From Evernia prunastri (lineage: Eukaryota; Ascomycota; Lecanoromycetes; Lecanorales; Parmeliaceae), in the NCBI GenBank assembly GCA_003184365.1, contig NKYR01000213.1:1-37694 (forward strand): a DNA stretch of 37,694 nt. The letters are read 5' to 3'. Of this stretch, positions 1-9,838 are shown piece by piece. The position numbers and the translations under genes are program-made. The notes beneath the pieces were generated by a model that saw only the letters and a program-made list of their open reading frames with translations, searched no databases and was not told the DNA's origin. Each line of letters opens with the position of its first letter. Positions within the stretch are counted from its first letter, which is position 1.

Positions 1-87
1 CTTGGCATATTTAGAATAGAATACAAGAAACAGGGGGTTTTTGGTGCAGACCCCCTGTTTCTTGTATTCTATTCTAAATATGCCAAG
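1..87. repeat. Perfect 37-bp inverted repeat (fold-back) at window edge
   Basis: Positions 1-37 and 51-87 are exact reverse complements, separated by a 13-nt spacer (38-50). The left arm begins at base 1, so the true repeat may extend outside the window. It could be a fold-back or MITE-like element, a terminal inverted repeat pair, or an assembly or amplification fold-back at a contig end. No transposase is visible beside it. Confidence 0.9.
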
Positions 88-167
88 CCTACAGCGAAAA
101 TCGACTGCCCTAGTTAGAATACTGAAATTTATAGTAATATTCGGAAGATGGCCCAAGTTTGGCTATC

Positions 168-192
168 GGGTCCGGGTCCGGGTCCGGATCCG
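168..192. repeat. Short GGTCCG-type tandem repeat
   Basis: About four copies of the hexamer GGGTCC/GGATCC run in a row in the otherwise unremarkable left edge. Such short GC-rich arrays occur near the ends of some DNA transposons, but nothing else here supports one. Confidence 0.6.
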
Positions 193-1877
193 AAAAGTCT
201 TGGCATGTTTAGGACTTTTGATCAACATGCTCCCCCCCTTTCTATCATTGATAATTCGATTTGAATGCCGTGTTTGGAGGGTCTCGGACGCTGAGAGATA
301 GGAAATCTAGCGCCGAGACCCGTTGCCGGAAAGAGGTAACCCGTTGGTTAGGTCATTTAGATAGGGAACGTAATAGGTCTGGTGTCAACTGTCCTCGAAG
401 GTTAGTAAGGTATACAACGCGGGATATTGCCGTAGGGAGTTAGATTTTGTTACTAACGAATTCGCTATATAATTCTACGCGTCGTAGTATATATTTCTAA
501 GTGGTTTTGATGAGAATTGATGGATCTGTGATTGATTCAAAAATTTGTTGACACGAAGCTCGTTTTGGATAAAAACGGGGTTTCTGGAGCAGGCGTCCTA
601 CAACAAAAGTCCGCGAAGCGATCTAGACTTTTTTGAGCTTAGTTCCAGCGCTAACTTGTTAGCCTTTGGGACTAAGGTAGGACGCCGGCGCGAAGGAGGC
701 AAGGGGTCGAAAGCTAATGGAGACAAGGGTTGAGCCCTGGAATGGGCTGAGGGTTGAAGGTAGGTAGGGCACATTCGATTTCGAAGAACTTCAAGAGCAT
801 TATCGAGGTAACCCTTTTAGGTGGGGCGTTATCCGAAATCTGAGGGTCGGGACTTTTAACACAGACTTCCATAGGGTGAATCAGATGAGATACTCTACAC
901 TCGACGCTTTGATTCGATCTGCGAGTCCCTTTGACGGGAGGCCTCGGGGTTAAACAAGTGACTCTTAAATATCCCAGCGGTATCAGCAGCGTCACTGCGG
1001 GAAGTAATCTGCTCCATGTTGCTAGCGGGAGTCTTGTACAGAGGTGTTGCGAGGGCAATTGAAGCTGATGGGCCTGACGAGAAAATTGATGTTGGGATTC
1101 GAGGCAGGCATAACTGTCAAAGAGGTGTATGCTGCGAAAATGGCCCAGATGCCCTCTGTTTGAGCGTTAACATTCTGGCTGGGCAGTCGTTCAGATCCAT
1201 CAATCATGGAACAATAGCGAGCAGACCGTCCAGCTTTCCCATATTTTCTCAAGTCGAAAGTCGTAATCTCAGTGTATGTGGATCCTCTGTACCAGGTATC
1301 CTGTCAAGACCTCTGAGCAGCTCCTTTCCTGCGCATCAATTTCTTTGGCACAACCGACTGCTAGTAATGAAACGAGGTCAGAATAGTCCTAATTCTCATC
1401 TGAGTAGCATGTGGCTTATGAAATAGTTGCCAGGTTTTCACGGCTCCCGGTGATAAAGTGGTATTTGTATCGTGCTAGCTTCTGAAAGTTGCTGTTCCAG
1501 TGTAGAGTAGCTAGGTAGCTCTTACGGCTCGATGTAAACAGACAAGCTGTAATGATAAACCGTGGTCTGCAATAGCGGATAGCAGCACTGCAAGGAGAAG
1601 TGGCAAGATTGGGGAGAGTCTTCAATTGCTGCTTAGCGCGTGAATCTTAATTGTTGAGCAAAAAGAGCAGCAGTACTGTACAGCTTCTGCCTTTCAGGCG
1701 CCAAAGCACAACAATCCGTTAATATAACATTTGAGCCTCTACTGTCTTCCCACATCTTTCCTGCCTGCCTCTCTTTGTGCATTCCCGATTTCTGCTGATC
1801 GAGGCAGTCTATACCGACGAGCTGCCAATAAGAAGGATATCTCTTCTTTTTCTCCTTGCAGCACAGAGACACCGAAC
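193..1877. other. Gene-free stretch upstream of the Rab11 gene
   Basis: No open frame here looks like a conserved protein, and the frames present are short and on both strands. The last few hundred bases must hold the promoter and 5' leader of the Rab11 gene. The rest may be old repeat sequence that I cannot identify. Confidence 0.5.
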
Positions 1878-2766
1878 ATGGCAAACGACGAGTATGATGT
1901 ATGTCCACAGTCACTCCCTGCTCCTTGAACTATACTGACGTCTGGCGAAGTTTCTCTTTAAAGGTACTCAACCCTGAGCTTATGGCCATTAAGTGCAACC
2001 TGGCTCGCGCTACATGTTACCCACCACCTGCTACCTACAGCTCTAACTTATCTTTCAACCAGTGGTCCTTATCGGAGACTCTGGTGTCGGAAAATCAAAC
2101 CTTCTCTCACGATTCACTCGCAATGAGTTCAACCTCGATAGTAAATCCACCATTGGTGTCGAATTCGCAACCCGCTCCATCCAAGTCGACGCAAAAACCA
2201 TTAAAGCTCAGATCTGGGACACAGCTGGACAGGAACGCTACCGAGCCATCACGTCAGCATACTATCGTGGAGCTGTTGGAGCACTGCTAGTATATGATAT
2301 CAGCAAGCATCAGACCTATGAGAATGTGCAGCGGTGGTTGAAAGAGCTTAGGGATCATGCGGATGCGAATATTGTCATAATGTTGGTGGGGAATAAGAGC
2401 GATCTGAGGCATTTGAGGGCTGTCCCTACGGAGGAGGCGAAGCAGTTTGCCAGTGAGTGCCTGGACATAATCTTGCTTGGGAGACATAGACTAATGGTCA
2501 AAGGTGACAACAACCTGTCATTCATTGAGACTTCGGCTCTAGATGCAAGCAATGTCGAACTTGCCTTCCAGAATATCCTCACAGGTATCTTTTACATGTC
2601 CATTTGACTGGTCGGCAGCTTGCTAAAGGTCTTAGAAATATACCGTATTGTTTCGAGCAAAGCACTTGATAACGGCGACTCGGCCCAAAACCCGATAGGC
2701 GAGCGTAAGGTCCTTGAGATCAGCAAACCCTCGGATCCAGAGACGAAGTCGGGAAAGTGTTGTTAG
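1878..2766 (+). CDS. RAB11: Rab11/Ypt3-type small GTPase
   Basis: Small Rab GTPase of the Rab11/Ypt3 group, which in fungi directs late-Golgi and recycling-endosome vesicles to the growing tip. Exons are 1878-1898, 1951-1963, 2063-2452, 2504-2584 and 2636-2766, giving 211 residues, normal for the family. The P-loop GDSGVGKS is at residues 16-23, DTAGQE at 64-69, NKSD at 122-125, ETSALD follows, and the C-terminus is Cys-Cys for double geranylgeranylation. The second coding exon is only 13 nt. It supplies the conserved FLFK after the N-terminal MANDEYD and is needed to keep frame. The start is the ATG that opens the conserved MANDEYD peptide. Downstream it converges with the minus-strand gene at 3218. 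Confidence 0.96.
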
Positions 2767-3217
2767 GATACTAAGAAGTTTGGAGCATAAGGCAGTCGGG
2801 TGTACCAAGATTCGCTAGACATGAATGCTACACTCGTTCTTGAGCAATTGCGGTTTCTCTTATGCTCATAAAGACGGCATCAAATATCTGATCCGTAGTC
2901 CTGACTGATGTGTGAACAATGCCTAGCATTATGAAGAGCAAAGTGGCGTACGTGTGGTCTGTCAATCTCTGGTCTGCTTCAACGTTCCTCTTTCAATGAC
3001 ATGTTGACTGTTGGTGTGCTTCGATATCATTATCACCAGCATGAAAGCACGCATTCAGCCCAACCTTTCTCTTGCCTTGTCAACGAAAATACTGAGGTGG
3101 AATTGAGAGGAGTGAGAGGAGTGATTCATAAATGACCATTACATGTACCGGCAAAATATCGCTAGCGTCTAAGAAGATGAAATCTCAATGTGCCTATATC
3201 GACCACTTGTGCTGCCC
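2767..3217. other. Convergent intergenic spacer
   Basis: 451 bp between the stop codons of the Rab11 gene (+) and the mitochondrial-type gene (-). I see no gene or clear repeat. It should carry the two 3' UTRs and polyadenylation regions. Confidence 0.6.
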
Positions 3218-4269
3218 TTACGCAAAAATCATTCTCGAGTTCTGACTCTCAGTCTTTCGAACGCTTTTTTCTCCAGCAACACCGAAAACGCTCCATCTCG
3301 GCCCTTCATCCTCCCCCACGAACTCCCTCATCCCATGGCCATTTCCATCTGCAACACAACTCCATGCCAAGTCCGGCGTCTTTTTCTTCCATGGTCTTCC
3401 TAACAACCAATCGGTCACACTTACGACCTTACTTGTCTTCTCTAGATCCCCATTGTCCTCTGCATGCTCAATCGTGTGGTTAAGAATTCTTCCCTCCTCA
3501 TCAAACTCGAAGAGAAACTTCCCACAAAACTCCTCATCATCCCTCGCATCACCACCCAACCATTCGGTAATCTTATCCACCTGTTCACTAGCCCCAATGC
3601 CACGGTACAGCGCACCCATGCCTTTGCCCTGTGTTTTACCACATGTTTTCCAGCGCACAAACAGGCGTTCATTGTTGACGTGGGAATGAGCGATGCGGGA
3701 GTAGGTAAGCCCGTTTTTCACTACGCGCTCGCTGAGAATTATGAGCCTGACATTGCCGACGATGGGAACTCGTCCCCAAGCCATAGGGGCGGTCCAGAGG
3801 GCTGCATGGTAGGCGACGCGGCCGGAGACTGTGGGGAGGTGAGGGTGCGTTGAAGGGAAGAGATGGAGTGTTATGTGGGGTGAGAGAATTTCGGGTGGAA
3901 GGGGCGAGGCGAGGAGGGTTGGAAGACGGGATTGTAGCATACGGAGGGCTTTTGAGAGCAGAAATGTAAGTCAGTAGTTTTATGTGTCTTTGAAACAGGT
4001 ATCCAGTGATACGTACTATTGCCCAGCTTCAAAGTCCGCTCGTCTGGAGGTGCATCTTCACGTTGGGCACCGGATTGTTCGGGCGCGACACGGAGCGGAC
4101 TTGAGTTCGTGAGTGAGATTCCAGAAAAGATGTCGCGGTTCGACTGGGTTTGTGCGAGGAAACGGCATGGTTGATAGAAGGTGGTACAGAGCCCAAAGGT
4201 TGTAGGGCGATGCCCCAGCTTCAGGGAATATGTTTCGGGGCGGACGAGACTGAGAGTCCAAGTCCTCAT
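3218..4269 (-). CDS. Conserved fungal protein of unknown function, probably mitochondrial
   Basis: Two exons (4269-4017 and 3948-3218) join across a 68-nt intron to give 327 residues. The N-terminus (MRTWTLSLVRPETYSLKLG) is rich in Arg, Ser and Thr and lacks acidic residues, as expected for a mitochondrial targeting sequence. The first 95 residues read like a transit peptide plus a low-complexity linker. The C-terminal half is a compact domain with a GRVAYHAALWTAP stretch and a later EFDEEGRILNHTIE strand-like segment, the layout of an NTF2-like or DUF-type domain. I do not recognise a named family. I chose the ATG at 4269; an upstream TTG at 4284 is in frame but not a likely eukaryotic start, and the ATG at 4294 is in another frame. 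Confidence 0.78.
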
Positions 4270-4407
4270 CAGGGTGATGGTCAAGGAAGCTCATAGAAAG
4301 ACATTAGGATTATTGAGGACGATTTGGCTGGCATGATAAATAACACTGTACCGCGAGTTTCGCTCCTCACGGAAGAACGATGAAGTAGACGGATTTAGAG
4401 CCGTTTC

Positions 4408-4439
4408 CACGTGACCTAAAAATGACGTAATTCACGTGA
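4408..4439. promoter_or_regulatory. CACGTG / TGACGTAA / TCACGTGA motif cluster
   Basis: Within 32 bp there are CACGTG at 4408-4413, TGACGTAA at 4423-4430 and TCACGTGA at 4432-4439. The first and last are E-boxes bound by bHLH factors (Cbf1, Pho4 or SREBP type) and the middle one is a CRE/ATF-like site. They lie about 140-170 bp upstream of the start of the minus-strand gene at 4269, a usual promoter distance. Function is inferred from motif identity only. Confidence 0.6.
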
Positions 4440-5007
4440 GTGCAAGAGAGTAAATTTACTTTACAGTCCACCCATGCCAATACTGGGGGTAAACTTCCGG
4501 TCAGGACGACAGAATCTTTGTGGGTTTCGGGGCCGGCGTGATTTTTGCGGTCTCTCCTCAGTCATTACTCCATTGAATTTTGTGGCGAGCCTTCGTAAAG
4601 TGGGGTAAGAGTAATTACCTACATCCAGGCATTGTCCGCGCGCACACTGCGATTCGCAATGTGAAGCTACCAGCCATGAGCACAGCTTTTCATGAGAGGT
4701 GCGCAGAAAAGGGCCTGGGAGCCTGAAGGGTTCGCATGGAAAGCGACCCAACACATGCAGACACTCGAGAGGGGGAAACAAGACAAGGTTGGAAGGTAGC
4801 AAGCGATGAGAGACATCGCTACTCCGCTCCGCTCCTTGCAAATCTTCCTGTATACTCGATCTTCTCGCATAGAGGGATGAACATAAACAACTCTCGGAAT
4901 TGATATCTACACAAAATCGCAGGAGATTGTGCTGAGTCTCGGCTTAAAAGCAGGTGGCTCAGTAGTTTGTATTCAATTACCACAAAGAGTCTGGCAAGAA
5001 GGCCGCG
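4440..5007. other. Intergenic stretch, nothing recognised
   Basis: No conserved reading frame seen. It separates the promoter cluster from the decayed gene that starts near 5008. Confidence 0.5.
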
Positions 5008-6470
5008 ATGCCCCAAAGAACTTCCGGATTGTCTCCACAGGACTTACAGGCCTTCAACTCGTCAGTCGTACTCAAGGAGGTGCAGGAGGCCCTAAATGAC
5101 GATGAACCCAACCGTATCCGAAATTCCCAATTGCGAAAAGCTTCTAGCGAACGATACGGCGGACGTGACCCTTTCATCTTTTAGTCACTTGAGACGGATT
5201 TGGAACGCAACCTTACAAGCGGGCTCCGCGCTTTTGAAAGACGGTTTCACGAAGCGGTCTACTCTACCAACTGGCAGGTTTGAAGACGGTGCAACGAACT
5301 CAAGTTTCTCCAACTTCTCGTTCATAGCGATCGTTCTCGCTTCCACTGTTATCATGGGAGATATGTCACCCATCGTCTTCCGCCGCTACTAGAGGACTGA
5401 GGAAGTCTTTATAAGTCCGGTGAGGTCCGATTGGCAACTTACACGACACCATCAAGAAGGTCCGGAGACGGTCAGAGGAGAAGGTCATCAGTATCGGATC
5501 GATAGAAGGGTGCAATGAAATTAAAAAAGAGCTGCATGCTTTGTTGAAATAAGTCCAATGGTCTTAAGACCTGAAGCAGGAAGACTTAGGCCAGGATGCT
5601 TTGGAGTCAAGGCCAAGTAGAGAGCCTCGGGTTCAGACTATGCGAAAGCTCATAGACAGTCTAGAATCAGCCAAAGTTGGCGACGAAGACGTGGGGTTGT
5701 TAAGAAACCGCCTCAACTTTGTACCAGCGCCTTTAGGAATCGGAACCCAAGATAACTAAATACTCCCAGCAAACAGCGTTGGCTTCACCTGGGCTAAAGC
5801 CAATGCAAACCGTTCATGAGGATTGGCTCTCTAGGGGGATGTTTGCGGTTATCAAGCTCAGGGCTCAGCATGGAATCCAATTAGGGATCACAAACCTAGG
5901 CGGCTTACGGGAGGATATCCGGTCAACTTGCTTAGACATGGTGAGATATCCGGCGTGTGTATACGCTTCATATGTCTGCACCCTCCAAAATGTACTGAGA
6001 GTTCACGCAGACGGGAGTCGTGTTCGGGGCCAACGCTTTGACTTGCTTCGACACCTTGGAAGATCACTCCTTTAGCAAGCACTTCCCATTTTCATTGCCT
6101 TCACAGCCACCTCAATGACCACCCACTCGAGATATTTCTGTACGAGCCAGTAGGCTGGGATCATCGCCTAGGGGCGGATAATTATCTGATGCTGGGAACG
6201 CTGCGGTTACCAGCGATATCGGGAATGCTCTATTTCGAGAATTTCTATCAGAAGGTAGTCGCGACCAACACAAGCAAAAGCGATGACGGTGTCAAAAATA
6301 GGTAGATGCTCGAAAGAGCTTAATCTTGATTATATTCATAGTTTAACATACTGCTTGGAGCAGGTGACCGCGCATCAACAGAATCACAGGCGCTGCCTAG
6401 GTCAATCGGACGCGCCATGGACGAGGAGTATATGAGATTGATCCACAAAGTAGCAATGTCCGAATGCTAA
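5008..6470 (+). pseudogene. Decayed protein-coding gene, family not recognised
   Basis: Several consecutive stretches have coding character but are broken by stops and frame changes. The first runs from the ATG at 5008 (MPQRTSGLSPQDLQAFNSS...) through in-frame stops at 5182 and 5281. A second covers about 5417-5759 (reads ...GNLHDTIKKVRRRSEEKV...) with two in-frame TAA codons. A third runs through about 6111-6300 (...EIFLYEPVGWDHRLG...). A final piece ends at the TAA at 6468-6470 (...RAMDEEYMRLIHKVAMSEC). The stops sit where CAA, CAG or CGA would fit, so C-to-T change is a plausible cause. I cannot assign a family; a fungal helical N-terminal or STAND-like protein is only a guess. Confidence 0.5.
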
Positions 6471-6632
6471 TAGCGGATGCAAGTAACCCCAAAAGAGGTC
6501 GAGTGGAGTACGGCTCAACAGCCAAACGCATCCAGCTACATCAGTCGGACACATCGCCGAGTCTCTTCTCTATACTTTTCCTCATCGGCGCCACTTACTC
6601 GCCTCTTCGCCTACTTCATTGCGAGTACCCTT

Positions 6633-9093
6633 TCAATCTGTAATCCTCCATTTCTCAAACCATTTAAGATGCGTCCACTGCTTATTGTCGCCCTCCATAC
6701 CAAATACGATCGCCCTAAACAAGATGAACAGCCCGATGACGAGCACGTAGAGCACCCCGTAGATTGCCCACTCGATTCTCTTGTCTTTTCGCGCCAACGG
6801 AATGGTCATCCAATCCACGACGAAACCCATGGTCAGGATGGCAAAGTATAGTGCCGGATAGTAGTGGTGAACATAAGTGACCCGCGCCATGGCCACAAAC
6901 GGTAGGTAGTGAAGAAACCAGCCTACCACGGGATACAGTCCGGCGTAGTGGATTTGATCAATCTCGGCAGCTTTGAGATCGTCGTATCCACGCTGCCAGC
7001 GGACAAGATACCATGTCATCATGGCGCCAAATACACCAAGGGATAGAGTGCTGCCCCAATATACAATGGGATTGCCGAGAAGAAAGTACTTGACAATGTT
7101 GTTGTCCCAGCCGCACATCCGAAGCCCGACGTTCAGGATAGGCCACTGCCAGAATTGAGAAGCAAGGTCGTCTTGTTTGTCAGGATCGGGCACCAAGGCG
7201 TTGTTGGACGTCATCATGGCTACGTTCAGGTGCATAAAGTCGCGTAGGAATGGGGACTTATATGATCCAGGGTCACCAGCGGGCACTGCGCGCATTCATC
7301 AGTAAATCATCGGTGGGAATGCACAAGACACTCACGTCTTTCGTTCCAATGGGACTCGACGTTCCAATGGGTGTATACATCCCGAGGCCTGTTCTCTTTC
7401 ACGCACGTGACTTCAATCTGTTTGAAGCCCCATTGCGGAAGATTGACGTTTCCAGCGCGTAAGTAGCAGCCTAGAGATGTGTGCTTCAGCCTAAAGGACG
7501 TCGTCAATGTCCTAATCTTAGACCAGTCTCTCGAAGCTGCATCGTCTACGACCTCAACAGTCCAGTGGTCTTTATCGTCGCCAATCGTCGTGTTGCCATA
7601 TGAAGAGACCTCGTTGTCACCTTTGGTCACAGGAGCGGAAACCGCGTGCGAGTGAAGATTGCGACCTGTCTGAGAATGAATCATGCGAAGGACATGCCCA
7701 TCTCCAACGTAGCTGATAGGCTGGTCTGGATCGTACAATGGCATACTTCGATTCGGATAAAAGAACCAGTCGTTATTGGCATCCTTGTGATGGTAGCAAG
7801 TCACTTGCTGCTGTTGAGATCCCTCAGGATATGTTTGAACGTGGGAATGCAGTAAACCGCCACCGTAGCCCATGTTTTTTAGTGTAGCTCTTGATCCATA
7901 AGCAACCTCCAGTGGGCTGTCTTTTCCGACATCCGTACCTTTCAGGTTTGCCTGGAACAGCGAGCTCATCTGTGCATCCCCTGGACCGCTGTTTTCCAAG
8001 ACAAGGAAGTGAACCCAGAAGGAGAACATGTATACAAGTAGAGGGAGGACGATAAGGCCGAGGACTCTGGCCACGAGGTGTTGTGCTAACTCAACCTATG
8101 ACTCGTTAGCATTCTCAGCATCGCATCTCCTGACAGCGCTCAATCTACCTTTGGCATTTTGACATCTCCAAACTTACTCCACAAGTCTTCAATTGTGTAG
8201 AATCCAATAAGAGCAGTACCAAACATTCCCACCCATTTGACACTGCACACGCATCCAATGCTGATACCACACAAAAATAGCCAGATGAACCACTCAATGG
8301 AAAAGCTTTGATCCCTTAACCTATGGAACCTTGCCCAGCAGAGCACCGTAGTGAAAGTAAAACAAAGGAGCATCGAGTCCAGTAGGATGAATCTGGAGAT
8401 CGTTGCATATGAGTTCTCGAATAGCACTGCCATCGTCACCAACCATACGGTCGATCGTCTGAAGTTCATCTCTTTCGCCGTGAAGTATGCTAGGGGTACG
8501 CACACAGCACCAAACGCTGAGTTGAAGAGACGCATGAAAGTATAATTGAGCTCTTCCGGGTATTTCTCGCCGGACTTGAATTCGAACGATCCATTGTAGC
8601 CTGCCAACAGGCCGGAAAGGCCAACCAGCATTTTGCCTAGAGGAGGGTGCACATCGAAATAGAATTCTCGTTTCAAGTAGTGGGAGCCGAACTTGCCAAA
8701 GCTGTACGAAGACGAGCAGTTAGTATCAAGCTTAGAAGTTGGGGTTTGAACTTACTGAGCTTCGTCCCAGGTCACGATATCAGATAGACCTATCTTGTAC
8801 ATCCTCGTGAAGAAAGCAAGGAATGTGAACATCAGCGGTGCAATGATGAATTCATAACCGTCGAGCGTAGATAGAACTGAGGCGGACTGAGATTTCCGCT
8901 GAAGTATAATATGTCAGCGCCACAATTCCAGTATGCTGCCGGCCATCCATCGCACCTTCTGAAGTTTCTTGTCATCATTCTCGTCGTTAGAGGTTGTGGG
9001 GCCTCCGCTTTGTCCACCAGGAACGTTTCTTCTCCTGAGATCTGCACCATCTTGTGCTACCCCTGACGCGTGAATGTCCTTGTTGCTCGTCAT
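6633..9093 (-). CDS. PMT2: Dolichyl-phosphate-mannose:protein O-mannosyltransferase, PMT2 family
   Basis: ER membrane enzyme that transfers mannose from dolichyl-phosphate-mannose to Ser/Thr of secretory proteins, usually as a Pmt1-Pmt2 heterodimer. Five exons (9093-8956, 8898-8756, 8701-8149, 8095-7336, 7285-6633) give 748 residues, usual for Pmt2. The catalytic acidic pair is visible in TWDEAHFGKFG (Asp91-Glu92), followed by the FYFDVHPPLGK motif. The luminal part carries the MIR repeats with the LLHSHVQTYPEGS, GRNLHSHAVSAP and LGCYLRAG signatures. The C-terminal multi-spanning part contains VTYVHHYYPALYFA and ends KWFEKWRITD. The N-terminal 55 residues are a hydrophilic cytosolic tail. The sequence matches the Pmt2 branch better than Pmt1 or Pmt4. 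Confidence 0.96.
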
Positions 9094-9838
9094 CCCGCAG
9101 TGTATAACCAGAAACCGCTGCTGCCTTCAAAATTGGAAAGGTGGCCAGTATGGGTAGGAGATCGAAGCAAGGGAAAAAGGGGCAGCCTAAGAAAAAAGAG
9201 CGTGAAGAATCCTTTGATTATGGAGACTCTATATCGTCATTGTTCTTGGGGATACAAAACACATTTGCTACCTGGCTTCTTGTCACATCTGAGAAGAAAA
9301 GGGTTTTTGAGGTCGAGAGTTGTAGTTGTAACGTGTCGTTCCAAAATTCCTAATTTCGAGGCTCACACGCCGTAAAGTGATTTAAGGCTGACCTTAAAAG
9401 GCTAGAAAAGCCGGGGGAAAGCTTGACAGAATCCCTGGCTCAATGATATAAAGTATCACCTCCACAAATTTCGGGGTTGCCTAGGCAGATTTATTCATGG
9501 ATTGACCATTTTTACTCACTCTTATCCAAAAATGGTCGTTGTGAGAGTCCAAAATTTCGCATACTTTTGGATCTCTTACCAATGGGCCTCGGGCCTTTAA
9601 GCATTGGTCAATCGCGAGGTGGCTGACGCATCGTTTACAGCATAACCCACCAATCGGCTCAGATAGAACTTTGTAGATACAAACTACTGTTCAAGCATAT
9701 AACAAGCCATCAGACCATTCCAATGACATTTGGCGATGGGAATCATTCCTCCACTTCAAAGTCTCCCAGACAAAAAGGAACCGTCTATATCGTCCTTTCC
9801 TGTTGAGCCGAGAAGGTTCAAGTCCAATGTCGTTAAGC
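9094..9838. other. Promoter of PMT2 and 3' flank of the sugar transporter
   Basis: 745 bp between two minus-strand genes. It holds the PMT2 promoter on the left and the transporter 3' flank on the right. CCAAT-type pentamers occur on both strands around 9580-9655, and a 10-bp inverted repeat lies at 9504-9537. A short plus-strand frame near 9141 is not convincing. Confidence 0.5.
9504..9537. repeat. 10-bp inverted repeat with 14-nt loop
   Basis: GACCATTTTT at 9504-9513 is the exact reverse complement of 9528-9537. It sits between the transporter 3' end and PMT2, so it could be part of a 3' UTR structure or a regulatory palindrome. Confidence 0.6.

Noticed and set aside
9141..9353. Short basic plus-strand frame in the PMT2 upstream region
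   Set aside because: Lys-rich start looks protein-like but the rest has no family resemblance, and it sits in a promoter.
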